From DASXTW01 sp036505215 (GTDB lineage Bacteria > Actinomycetota > UBA4738): a DNA stretch of 20,467 nucleotides. Of this stretch, positions 14,939 through 20,253 are shown in pieces; position 1 is the first letter of the stretch, and every line of letters starts with the position of its first letter. Under the pieces are notes generated by a model. That model saw only the letters and a list, made by a program, of their open reading frames with translations, ran no database searches and was not told the origin of the DNA. The DNA lies in NCBI GenBank assembly GCA_036505215.1, contig DASXTW010000202.1, forward strand, positions 1-20,467, read 5' to 3'. The translations under genes were made by a program, and so were the position numbers.

Positions 14939-15037
14939 GGGAGTCGAACTGCGACATGACCGTTGAAGTTTTAGACCGAGCAGCTGATCTACTCGTTCTT
15001 CCTCATCAACAGCCCACCACGCCGCATTCGGGTGATG

Positions 15038-15064
15038 TGTCGATTTGGCCAAAGCTCGTTCGAC
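15038..15064 (+). promoter_or_regulatory. ECF42-type promoter before the DGPF-sigma pair
   Basis: TGTCGA (15038-15043) and CGAC (15061-15064) are separated by 17 bases. From memory, the consensus reported for ECF42 sigma factors is TGTCGA at -35 and CGA/TC at -10, which this matches. It stands about 70 bases before the DGPF gene, whose partner is the ECF42 sigma gene, so autoregulation is likely. Confidence 0.65.
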
Positions 15065-15133
15065 GTGTAGGTAGAGAGAAGAGACCGGTTCGGATCTTCA
15101 GCTCCGGACCCTCTAGCCGGAAGGAGGCAAGCG

Positions 15134-15556
15134 ATGCGAGTGTTGGTGCTGGTGAAGGCCAACGAGGACTCCGAGGCGGGTGTCCTGCCCGACGAGAAGA
15201 TCCTCTCCGAGATGACCAAATTCAACGAGGAGCTGGTGAAGGCAGGCGTGATGCTGGCGGGCGAGGGACTTCACCCCAGCTCGAAGGGCGCCCGCGTCCG
15301 GTTCGAGGACGGCAAGCGCACCGTGATCGACGGGCCGTTCACCGAGTCGAAGGAGCTGGTGGCGGGGTTCTGGCTGTGGCAGGTTCGGTCGCTGGACGAG
15401 GCCATCGAATGGCTGAAGCGGGCCCCATTCGAGGGAACCGAGGTGGAGATCCGGCCCGTGTACGAGTTCGAGGACTTCGGCGAGAACCTCTCGCCCGAGC
15501 TCAGGCAGAAGAACGAGCAACTCCGGAAGCAGGTGGCCGACAGCGCGAGCCGGTAG
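15134..15556 (+). CDS. YCII-related DGPF-domain protein
   Basis: The 140-residue protein is a ferredoxin-like YciI relative. The DGPF motif lies in VIDGPFTESKELVAGFWLWQ and is followed by SLDEAIEWLKRAPFEGTEVE, a standard ending; the acidic tail after PVYEFEDFG is common in these proteins. GGAGG lies eight bases before ATG 15134. DGPF proteins are typically encoded next to ECF42 sigma factors and are thought to be their targets or partners; the biochemical role is not known. The ECF42 gene starts 39 bases downstream and the pair is probably one transcript. Confidence 0.93.
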   Translation: MRVLVLVKANEDSEAGVLPDEKILSEMTKFNEELVKAGVMLAGEGLHPSSKGARVRFEDGKRTVIDGPFTESKELVAGFWLWQVRSLDEAIEWLKRAPFEGTEVEIRPVYEFEDFGENLSPELRQKNEQLRKQVADSASR

Positions 15557-15595
15557 CGTGCCTGATATGTCGTCCGGCCGTCGATCGGCGAACGA

Positions 15596-16891
15596 GTGGG
15601 ATCGGCGGCCGTGACGGCTGACGGCGGTCGGCGTGCCATCGACGCGGTCGGGAGGATCGAATCCCCCAAGTTGATCGCCGGCCTCGCGCGGATGGTGCGC
15701 GATGTCGGTCTTGCCGAGGACCTCGCCCAGGACGCGCTCGTGGCTGCCCTCGAGCAGTGGCCGGAATCCGGCGTCCCCGACAACCCTGCTGCGTGGCTCA
15801 TGGCCATCGGGAAGCGCCGGGCCATCGACCACTTTCGGCGGACGGCGATAGCCGAACGCAAGTACGAGCAGCTGGGCCGTGAGCTCGAAGTGGCGGGACA
15901 GGTGTTCGAGCCGGATTTGGAGGCAGGAATCGACGACATCAGCGACGACCTCCTACGGCTGGTGTTCGTGTGCTGCCACCCTGTGCTGTCGAAAGAGGCC
16001 CGGGTGGCGCTGACCCTTCGACTGTTGGGGGGCCTGACCACCGAGGAGATCGCCCGGGCGTTCCTGGTCCCCGAATCGACCGTGGCCCAGCGGATCGTCC
16101 GGGCCAAGCGAACGCTGGCCGAGGCGCGGGTCCCGTTCGAAGTCCCGACCGGGGTCGATCGCGCCGCTCGTCTCTCGTCGGTCCTCGAGGTCATCTATGT
16201 GATCTTCAACGAGGGCTACTCCGCAACCGCCGGCGAAGAATGGGTCAGGCCCGCGCTGTGCGAGGAGGCGCTGCGGCTCGGTCGTGTTCTGGCCGGGCTG
16301 GCGCCCGGCGAGCCGGAGGTCCATGGGCTGGTCGCGCTCATGGAGATCCAGGCATCGCGGCTGGGGGCGCGGACCGATCCTTCCGGGAAGCCCGTCCTGC
16401 TGTTGGACCAGGACCGGGCCAAGTGGGACCATCTTCTGATCGGCCGGGGTCTCGCCGCACTGGAGCGGGCCGAAAGGGTCGGCGGCACGCTGGGTCCCTA
16501 TGCCTTGCAAGCGGCGATCGCCGCCTGCCACGCGCGCGCCCGGGCCGCCGAGGAGACCGACTGGGAACGGATCGTGGCGCTCTACGACGCGCTGGCGCAG
16601 GTCATGCCCACGCCGGTGGTCGAGCTGAACCGGGCTGTGGCGGTGGGGATGGCGTTCGGCCCCGAGGCGGGGCTCGAGCTGGTGGACGAGCTGGTCTCGG
16701 AGGGGTCGCTCGACGGCTATCACCTCCTGCCGAGCGTCCGCGGCGACCTGCTCGCCAAGCTCGGCCGGCACGAGGAGGCCCGCCGGGAGTTCGAGCGCGC
16801 TGCCTCGCTCACCGCGAACGCCCGGGAACGCGACCTGTTGCTGGCGCGCGCCGCCGCCTCGCCTACGCACCCCGAGATCAAGGCGGGCTGA
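15596..16891 (+). CDS. ECF42-type RNA polymerase sigma factor with long C-terminal extension
   Basis: The 431-residue protein has sigma region 2 at about 20-85 (RIESPKLIAGLARMVRDVGL, DLAQDALVAALEQWP, AAWLMAIGKRRAIDHFRR) and region 4 at about 140-180 (LRLLGGLTTEEIARAFLVPE followed by STVAQRIVRAKRTL). The last 240 or so residues are the helical DUF6596/TPR-like extension (VIYVIFNEGYSA, LNRAVAVGMAFGPEAGLELV), which in this group is needed for activity instead of an anti-sigma factor. Both GTG 15596 and GTG 15611 are possible starts; neither has a good Shine-Dalgarno and 15611 begins nearer the conserved part. It probably drives the TGTCGA promoter at 15038. Confidence 0.95.
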   Translation: MGSAAVTADGGRRAIDAVGRIESPKLIAGLARMVRDVGLAEDLAQDALVAALEQWPESGVPDNPAAWLMAIGKRRAIDHFRRTAIAERKYEQLGRELEVAGQVFEPDLEAGIDDISDDLLRLVFVCCHPVLSKEARVALTLRLLGGLTTEEIARAFLVPESTVAQRIVRAKRTLAEARVPFEVPTGVDRAARLSSVLEVIYVIFNEGYSATAGEEWVRPALCEEALRLGRVLAGLAPGEPEVHGLVALMEIQASRLGARTDPSGKPVLLLDQDRAKWDHLLIGRGLAALERAERVGGTLGPYALQAAIAACHARARAAEETDWERIVALYDALAQVMPTPVVELNRAVAVGMAFGPEAGLELVDELVSEGSLDGYHLLPSVRGDLLAKLGRHEEARREFERAASLTANARERDLLLARAAASPTHPEIKAG

Positions 16892-16986
16892 CCCTTCGTC
16901 TCTCGGATCGAAGCGTGCCCAGCGATGAGACTCGCCGGGCTAGGTGGTTCGTCCTTGGGGGGGCCCGATGAAGACGGAGGGAGCGC

Positions 16987-17088
16987 CTGCCAACCGAAGA
17001 TCGACTTCAGCTCGTAGGTGACGTCTACCGAGCGTTCGCTGCCGGTGATCGCGACTTCATAGAGAGGGCCTTCACCGACGACTTGACC
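16987..17088 (+). pseudogene. SnoaL/NTF2-like N-terminal fragment
   Basis: Codons from CTG 16987 read LPTEDRLQLVGDVYRAFAAG followed by DRDFIERAFTDDLT, a good match to the first helix and turn of SnoaL-like proteins (AxAAGDxxxxxxxxxDD). GGAGGG lies five bases before the CTG, so either CTG is used as a start or the original ATG/GTG was mutated. After about 34 residues similarity ends and the frame runs into the tRNA-derived repeat, so the gene is cut off. Confidence 0.5.
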
Positions 17089-17174
17089 TCCGCCCTTCTG
17101 GGGCGCGAGGGGCCCGTGGCCGGCGCTGCGACCAGGGCGTTTGTGGCTTTAATCGAGCGGGTCCGTGAATCTCG

Positions 17175-17194
17175 TGTGGCACGTCTGTGGCACG
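17175..17194 (+). repeat. Paired TGTGGCACG repeat, 11-base period
   Basis: TGTGGCACG occurs at 17175-17183 and 17186-17194 with two bases between. It lies about 60 bases from the 3' end of the tRNA-Val fragment, where arm sites of a tyrosine recombinase would be expected. Confidence 0.45.
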
Positions 17195-17256
17195 CGGACT
17201 GCCGCCGCGGACCGAATGACACGGAAAGACGGCCTTTGACCTGCGTGCTTTCTCCG

Positions 17257-17302
17257 TGGGCGCTGGTGGGATCGAACCACCGACCTCCGCCTTGTAATGG
17301 CG
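17257..17302 (-). repeat. tRNA-Val(TAC) 3'-half fragment, left copy
   Basis: On the minus strand this reads CGCC, loop ATTACAA (anticodon TAC), GGCG, variable GAGGTC, T-arm GGTGGTTCGATCCCACC and acceptor AGCGCCCA. The D-arm and 5' acceptor are absent, and the 3' end is not followed by CCA. It matches the right copy (19968-20013) at 43 of 46 positions. This is the portion of a tRNA gene normally carried or duplicated by integrating elements, so it is best read as an attachment-site scar. Confidence 0.65.
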
Positions 17303-17337
17303 AAGCAAAAGCGCTGGTCAGCCCCCTAAACAGGTCT

Positions 17338-17387
17338 GATCAAGTGCCGTTGAGTTTCGTTGAGTGCCTTGGAGTGCCCTCGAGTTG
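17338..17387 (+). repeat. Five degenerate 10-base units
   Basis: GATCAAGTGC, CGTTGAGTTT, CGTTGAGTGC, CTTGGAGTGC and CCTCGAGTTG follow one another without gaps. AGT is invariant at unit positions 6-8 and GAGTGC is the commonest core. It lies 35 bases from the tRNA fragment. Period and placement fit binding sites of a DNA-binding protein on one face of the helix, such as recombinase arm sites. Confidence 0.5.
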
Positions 17388-17431
17388 TTATGCAGGTGTT
17401 ATGTGCAGGGGTCAGGCAAGAGCACGCTCGT

Positions 17432-17460
17432 GTGAGCTAGCGTCCGGGAATGTCCCCTGA
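17432..17460 (+). repeat. 29-base cassette repeat, copy 1
   Basis: The copy has the conserved first half GTGAGCTAGCGT and second half CCGGGAATGTCCCCTGA with a GGGA-ATG-TCCC dyad. It ends 29 bases before the thioesterase GTG. Fifteen of 29 positions are identical in all four copies. Confidence 0.7.
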
Positions 17461-17489
17461 ACTGGCATCGGCGCATCGGAGGAGTCGGA

Positions 17490-17969
17490 GTGCCCTCCTC
17501 CTACTATGAGGAAGTGAAGCGCCCGATGAGCTCGGCGTCCGCGCCGCTTGACGCCGCTATCGTCGCCAGCGTCCGCGCCAGCTTCGCCCGCCAGGGCGCG
17601 ATGGCGACTTTCGGCGCCGAGCTCGCCGACGTCGCCACCGGTCGCGTCGCCATCGCGCTGCCGATCGAGCCGCGCCTGTCCCAGCAGGACGGCTTCCTCC
17701 ACGCGGGAGTCGTGGTCGCCGCCCTCGACAGCGCCTGCGGCTACGCGGCGCTGACCCTGATGCCGGACGAAGCGGAGGTTCTGACCGTCGAGCTCAAGGT
17801 CAACCTACTGGCACCGGCTAGTGGCGAGAGCCTCGTCGCCGAGGGCGAGGTCGTCCGCGCCGGTCGCACGCTGACCGTCTGCCGCGGCGACGCGTACGCC
17901 GAGCAGGGGGCCGAGCGCATGCACGTGGCGACGATGCTGGCGACGATGGTGCGTCGGCGCGCTGGGTGA
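17490..17969 (+). CDS. PaaI-family hotdog thioesterase
   Basis: The 159-residue protein carries the hotdog thioesterase stretches RQGAMATFGAELADV, LSQQDGFLHAGVVVAALDSA with the HAG active-site region, CGYAALTLMP, VELKVNLLAPASGESL and VRAGRTLTVCRGDAYA. It should hydrolyse acyl-CoA thioesters; substrate unknown. GTG 17490 has GGAGGAG five bases upstream, favouring it over ATG 17526, which begins nearer the domain. It is the first gene after a 29-base repeat and the only intact enzyme gene on the plus strand of the patch. Arg codons here are mostly CGC, which differs from the sigma gene and hints at separate origin. Confidence 0.9.
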   Translation: MPSSYYEEVKRPMSSASAPLDAAIVASVRASFARQGAMATFGAELADVATGRVAIALPIEPRLSQQDGFLHAGVVVAALDSACGYAALTLMPDEAEVLTVELKVNLLAPASGESLVAEGEVVRAGRTLTVCRGDAYAEQGAERMHVATMLATMVRRRAG

Positions 17970-18021
17970 CCGTCGCGGCTACGCGCCCCCGGCACAGCGC
18001 GAGGATCGGGCAGACCCTCGG

Positions 18022-18050
18022 CTGAGCAAGTGTTGCGGAATATCCCCTGA
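18022..18050 (+). repeat. 29-base cassette repeat, copy 2
   Basis: First half CTGAGCAAGTGT, second half TGCGGAATATCCCCTGA. It begins 52 bases after the thioesterase stop and ends 21 bases before the ATG of the broken DUF7674-like gene. TAGCCT, six bases before that ATG (18060-18065), could be a -10 box for a leaderless transcript. Confidence 0.7.
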
Positions 18051-18071
18051 GTCGGAGGGTAGCCTCTTGCC

Positions 18072-18457
18072 ATGACCGAGGTTCCACGCACCCCAGCCGC
18101 GTTCGTCGACTGGTTTGTCGCTAGGCATCCGGCGCTCGGGCCGATTCTCGAAGAGCACCTGAGCGATAACGGCGGCGAACTCCTCCCGCACCTGCTCTTT
18201 GGTGAGGTAACCCGGTACGCTGCTGATCTCGCTCGCCGCGCCGAAGAGGAGCCCTAGGCCGACGAGGAGCTCCGGTGGCTCCTCGCAGATCTCGACGCGG
18301 CGATAATGCCCAACGGGGGCGACGACCCAGTCGACAACCTGATCTGGGTGCCCTTCGTCGAGAACGCGCAGGGTGTGACTGCTGACCCCAAGAGGCCTTA
18401 CGCGAGCGGTTGCGTTCGTTTCCGAACCTCGCCCGGGCTCTTAGCCACTGCGAGTAA
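18072..18457 (+). pseudogene. Broken small protein gene, DUF7674-like
   Basis: Translation from ATG 18072 gives MTEVPRTPAAFVDWFVARHP, later GGELLPHLLFGEVTRYAADL, then an in-frame TAG at 18255. Reading past it continues ADEELRWLLADLDAAIMPNG and VDNLIWVPFVENAQG, and after a shift of -1 near 18381-18392 continues PQEALRERLRSFPNLARALS to TAA 18455. Together these resemble an uncharacterised small family (I believe DUF7674) with LLPHxxxGxxTR and SFVENL blocks. Two lesions make it a pseudogene, although the remaining protein sequence is well preserved, so decay is recent. The site is not a standard slippery heptamer. Confidence 0.65.
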
Positions 18458-18469
18458 GACGATCGTCGC

Positions 18470-18498
18470 GTGGGCGAGTGTTCGCGGATGTCCCTTGG
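18470..18498 (+). repeat. 29-base cassette repeat, copy 3
   Basis: First half GTGGGCGAGTGT, second half TCGCGGATGTCCCTTGG; the most divergent copy, with the dyad partly lost. It begins 13 bases after the stop of the DUF7674-like pseudogene. Downstream, CTGGCATC is shared with copy 1. Confidence 0.65.
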
Positions 18499-18563
18499 AC
18501 GGGCTGGCATCACCTCATGCGTTCCTCCAAGATGCTTGCCGAGGTGTGAAAGAGGAGGCCGAT

Positions 18564-18995
18564 TTGGCGATCACCAACTCCAGCCTCGAAGAGGTGAGGA
18601 TCGGTGTGCGGCTCAAGATATCCGCACTCTGGATCGCGATGCTGTTCCTGTACGCGTACGGGGACATCTTCGGGTTCTTCCGACGCGGGGTCATCGAGGA
18701 CGTGATCGCGGGCGAGATCTCGGGGATCGAGATCACACAGACCTTCCTGTTCGCGGTCTCGGTGTACATCGCGATCGCGAGCGCGATGGTCTTCCTGACT
18801 CTCGTCCTCAGGCCGAGGCTCAACCGGTGGGTCAACATCGTTCTGCCGATTCTGTACATCGTCTCTATCGCGGTCTCGGCCATCGGCGAAGATTGGGCGT
18901 ACTACTACTTCCTGAGCATCGCGGAGAGCTCTCTCCTACTGCTGATCATCTGGTATGCATGGACTTGGCCCAAGCAGGTAACGAACCAAGCCTGA
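18564..18995 (+). CDS. DUF6326-family small membrane protein
   Basis: The 143-residue protein starts LEEVRIGVRLKISALWIAML shortly after its N-terminus, then YAYGDIFGFF, and has four hydrophobic segments ending in LIIWYAWTWPK, a pattern I recognise as DUF6326; function unknown. The frame is open upstream across repeat copy 3 into the pseudogene, but TTG 18564 is chosen because AGGAGG lies five bases before it and the family begins there. An ATG at 18517 just after the repeat opens only a 10-codon ORF (MRSSKMLAEV) that ends before this ribosome site. Confidence 0.8.
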   Translation: MAITNSSLEEVRIGVRLKISALWIAMLFLYAYGDIFGFFRRGVIEDVIAGEISGIEITQTFLFAVSVYIAIASAMVFLTLVLRPRLNRWVNIVLPILYIVSIAVSAIGEDWAYYYFLSIAESSLLLLIIWYAWTWPKQVTNQA

Positions 18996-19039
18996 CCTCG
19001 GTCGAGTCGTCCCGCAGCATTGAGTGAGGGCACCTCGCG

Positions 19040-19068
19040 GTGGGCCCGCGTGCGGGAATGTCGCTTGA
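19040..19068 (+). repeat. 29-base cassette repeat, copy 4
   Basis: First half GTGGGCCCGCGT, second half GCGGGAATGTCGCTTGA. It begins 44 bases after the DUF6326 stop. Its ATG (19058-19060) is in frame with the truncated VOC gene that follows directly. Confidence 0.7.
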
Positions 19069-19326
19069 GCTACTCCACCAGGAGACAACCACCCGCTATG
19101 GCCGCGGCGCTCCGTTCTGGTTCCAGCAGATGGACGCACCGCGTCCCCAGCGCAACCGGATCCACATCGACGTCTGGGTGCCGCCCGACCAGGCCGAGGC
19201 GCGCGTCGCTGCGCGGTCGCCGCCGGCGGCCAGCTGGTCAGCGACGAGCACGCCCCCGAGTCGTGGACCCTGGCCGACGCCGAGGGCAATGAGGTCGACG
19301 TGGCCACGACGAGGGGCCGCGACTAG
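19058..19326 (+). pseudogene. Truncated and frameshifted VOC (glyoxalase-like) gene
   Basis: From the ATG inside repeat copy 4 the frame reads MSLELLHQETTTRYGRGAPF and WFQQMDAPRPQRNRIHIDVW, a VOC-family middle section with the HID metal-ligand strand. Near 19210-19225 the frame breaks; the shifted frame gives VAAGGQLVSDEHAPESWTLA and DAEGNEVDVATTRGRD before TAG 19324, the normal C-terminus. The N-terminal half is missing, replaced by the repeat. It is therefore a relic joined directly to the repeat. Confidence 0.7.
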
Positions 19327-19359
19327 AGCGGGACAGCCGACGAGCGGACGGCGAGCCGA

Positions 19360-19731
19360 CTACGCCGCCGGCATCGGCGAGGCCAGCTGGAAGTAGTTCC
19401 CGTCGGGATCCTCGAACGTCGCGATCCACATCTGCGGAGCGTCGGCGCCCCCTGGCTGGTACGGCTCCTGTTGAACGGCGGCACCCAGGCCCTTGATCCG
19501 GTCGAACTCGCCCTTCACGTCCGGCGTCTCGAAGTTCAGGATGATCCGTCCGGGCATCTCGTTCCGCCCCTTGACCTCCGAGTGCTCACCGATCATCAGC
19601 CACGAGCTGCCGGCCTGCCAGCCCACGTACGCGCTGTCTTCCCACGCCGGCTTGCCGAGCACTTTGGTGTAGAACTCGCTCAAAGACTTGGGGTCGTCCG
19701 AGCCGATCATGACGGTGTTGAGGGTCAGCAT
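19360..19731 (-). CDS. VOC-family (glyoxalase/bleomycin-resistance-like) protein
   Basis: The 123-residue single-domain protein has MLTLNTVMIGSDDPKSLSEF, YTKVLGKPAW, GRIILNFETPDVKGEFDRIK, QMWIATFEDPDGNYFQLASP, the usual beta-alpha-beta-beta-beta module arrangement. The glutamate-type metal position at the end is replaced by Gln (YFQL), common in members whose function is unknown. AAGGAG lies about seven bases before ATG 19731. It points left, convergent with the VOC relic, and is distinct from it in sequence. No operon partner. Confidence 0.88.
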   Translation of the reverse strand: MLTLNTVMIGSDDPKSLSEFYTKVLGKPAWEDSAYVGWQAGSSWLMIGEHSEVKGRNEMPGRIILNFETPDVKGEFDRIKGLGAAVQQEPYQPGGADAPQMWIATFEDPDGNYFQLASPMPAA

Positions 19732-19771
19732 CCGGGTCTCCTTTCCAGGCCGATGGCTCCTGTCAGATCCA

Positions 19772-19828
19772 GTTCCTTACCTTACCGCTTCAGCCGACTT
19801 CCTCCCGCACTTGCTTGGAGTAAGGAAC
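19772..19828 (-). promoter_or_regulatory. Inverted repeat upstream of the VOC gene
   Basis: GTTCCTTAC (19772-19780) and GTAAGGAAC (19820-19828) are a perfect 9-base inverted repeat 39 bases apart. TAAGGT between them and the gene fits a TANNNT -10 on the minus strand. The spacer holds AAGCAAGTG, CGGGA and CTGA in an order that recalls the 29-base repeat (19789-19816), but with gaps. Confidence 0.35.
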
Positions 19829-19967
19829 CGCCTCCTCCCCCACGATCGGTCTCCGCACCTTTTTTCGATTGGGCCATGAGGCCGTCAGGCGGCTGAACGA
19901 GCTGGTGGCACTTTCGACGCGTAGTGGCGAAGCGAAAAAGTGGCCTTGACCTGGACAAACGCTGTGG

Positions 19968-20013
19968 TGGGCGCTGGTGGTTTCGAACCACCGACCTCCG
20001 CCTTGTAAGGGCG
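19968..20013 (-). repeat. tRNA-Val(TAC) 3'-half fragment, right copy
   Basis: On the minus strand: anticodon stem-loop CGCCCTTACAAGGCG (anticodon TAC), GAGGTC, T-arm GGTGGTTCGAAACCACC, acceptor AGCGCCC, then A and a CCA. The T-stem is perfect. Upstream there is no D-arm or pairing 5' acceptor strand. Beyond the 46 shared bases, both copies also share CAGGTCAAGGCC-like sequence about 20 bases past the tRNA 3' end, so similarity goes beyond the tRNA part. Confidence 0.65.
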
Positions 20014-20119
20014 CTCAAGGGCGTTTCGCTCACCTGCGGTAATCGGGGAATCATCTACGGCGAGCTGCGATCTTGTTGATCGAAGTCTCTTGCCGGTTGG
20101 CGTCGTTTTGCGACCTGTC

Positions 20120-20139
20120 GCGGAATCTGTGCGGAATCT
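20120..20139 (+). repeat. Paired GCGGAATCT repeat, 11-base period
   Basis: GCGGAATCT occurs at 20120-20128 and 20131-20139 with GT between. The 9+2 spacing equals that of the TGTGGCACG pair at the left end, although the sequence differs. It lies about 107 bases from the tRNA fragment, on its other side. Confidence 0.4.
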
Positions 20140-20170
20140 CAGCAAGGCCAGCATTACCAACCCTAGTTCC

Positions 20171-20195
20171 CCAACTCGATTTGGCGATCGAGTGG
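20171..20195 (+). promoter_or_regulatory. Operator-like palindrome before the HD gene
   Basis: CCAACTCGAT and ATCGAGTGG flank TTGGCG; seven bases (ACTCGAT/ATCGAGT) pair perfectly and the symmetry continues past one bulged A. It ends 58 bases before the start codon, a fitting place for a regulator site. Confidence 0.4.
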
Positions 20196-20240
20196 AAGGT
20201 CGGGCCGCGGTCCAGGTCCGCGCGCACCGGGGCGCTGGCG

Positions 20241-20246
20241 TACCCT
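20241..20246 (+). promoter_or_regulatory. -10 element of a probable leaderless promoter
   Basis: TACCCT lies exactly seven bases before GTG 20254 and there is no Shine-Dalgarno, the same arrangement as at coaE. Confidence 0.4.
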
Positions 20247-20253
20247 TCAACGG

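Larger units (their letters stand above)
14657..15037. other. Gene-free stretch between coaE and the DGPF gene
   Basis: About 380 bases with no credible gene. It contains the 15-base tandem repeat (14781-14815), a tRNA-like relic and an inverted repeat (14881-14950), and ends at the ECF42-type promoter. The open frame across it on the plus strand shows no protein family. Confidence 0.6.
16892..17489. other. Relic-filled stretch after the sigma gene
   Basis: About 600 bases without an intact gene. In order it holds an N-terminal SnoaL-like fragment (16987-17088), a paired 9-base repeat (17175-17194), a tRNA-Val 3' half on the minus strand (17257-17302), a 10-base-period array (17338-17387) and the first 29-base repeat (17432-17460). 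A frame open from 17083 to 17460 crosses the tRNA fragment and is not a gene. Confidence 0.6.
19829..20253. other. Non-coding stretch with tRNA fragment before the HD gene
   Basis: About 425 bases without a gene. It contains a TTTTTT run (19860-19865), the right tRNA-Val fragment, a paired GCGGAATCT repeat and an operator-like palindrome. The minus-strand frame across it includes KAEVGGSKPPAPT, the typical false translation of a tRNA 3' half. Confidence 0.6.

Noticed and set aside
17257..17302. Functional tRNA-Val gene on the minus strand
   Set aside because: D-arm and 5' acceptor strand are absent; the same is true of the copy at 19968-20013.
17083..17460. 125-codon plus-strand ORF
   Set aside because: It crosses the tRNA-derived repeat and the 10-base array; only the codons just before it look like a protein family (SnoaL).
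18255..18392. Programmed recoding (amber readthrough and -1 frameshift) in the DUF7674-like gene
   Set aside because: No canonical slippery heptamer or downstream structure was seen, and two independent events would be needed; decay is simpler.
17432..19068. CRISPR array
   Set aside because: Repeats are 450-590 bases apart with genes between them and are imperfect; no cas genes are present.
17257..20013. Integrase or transposase gene inside the tRNA-flanked patch
   Set aside because: All frames between the fragments were considered; none shows recombinase catalytic motifs.
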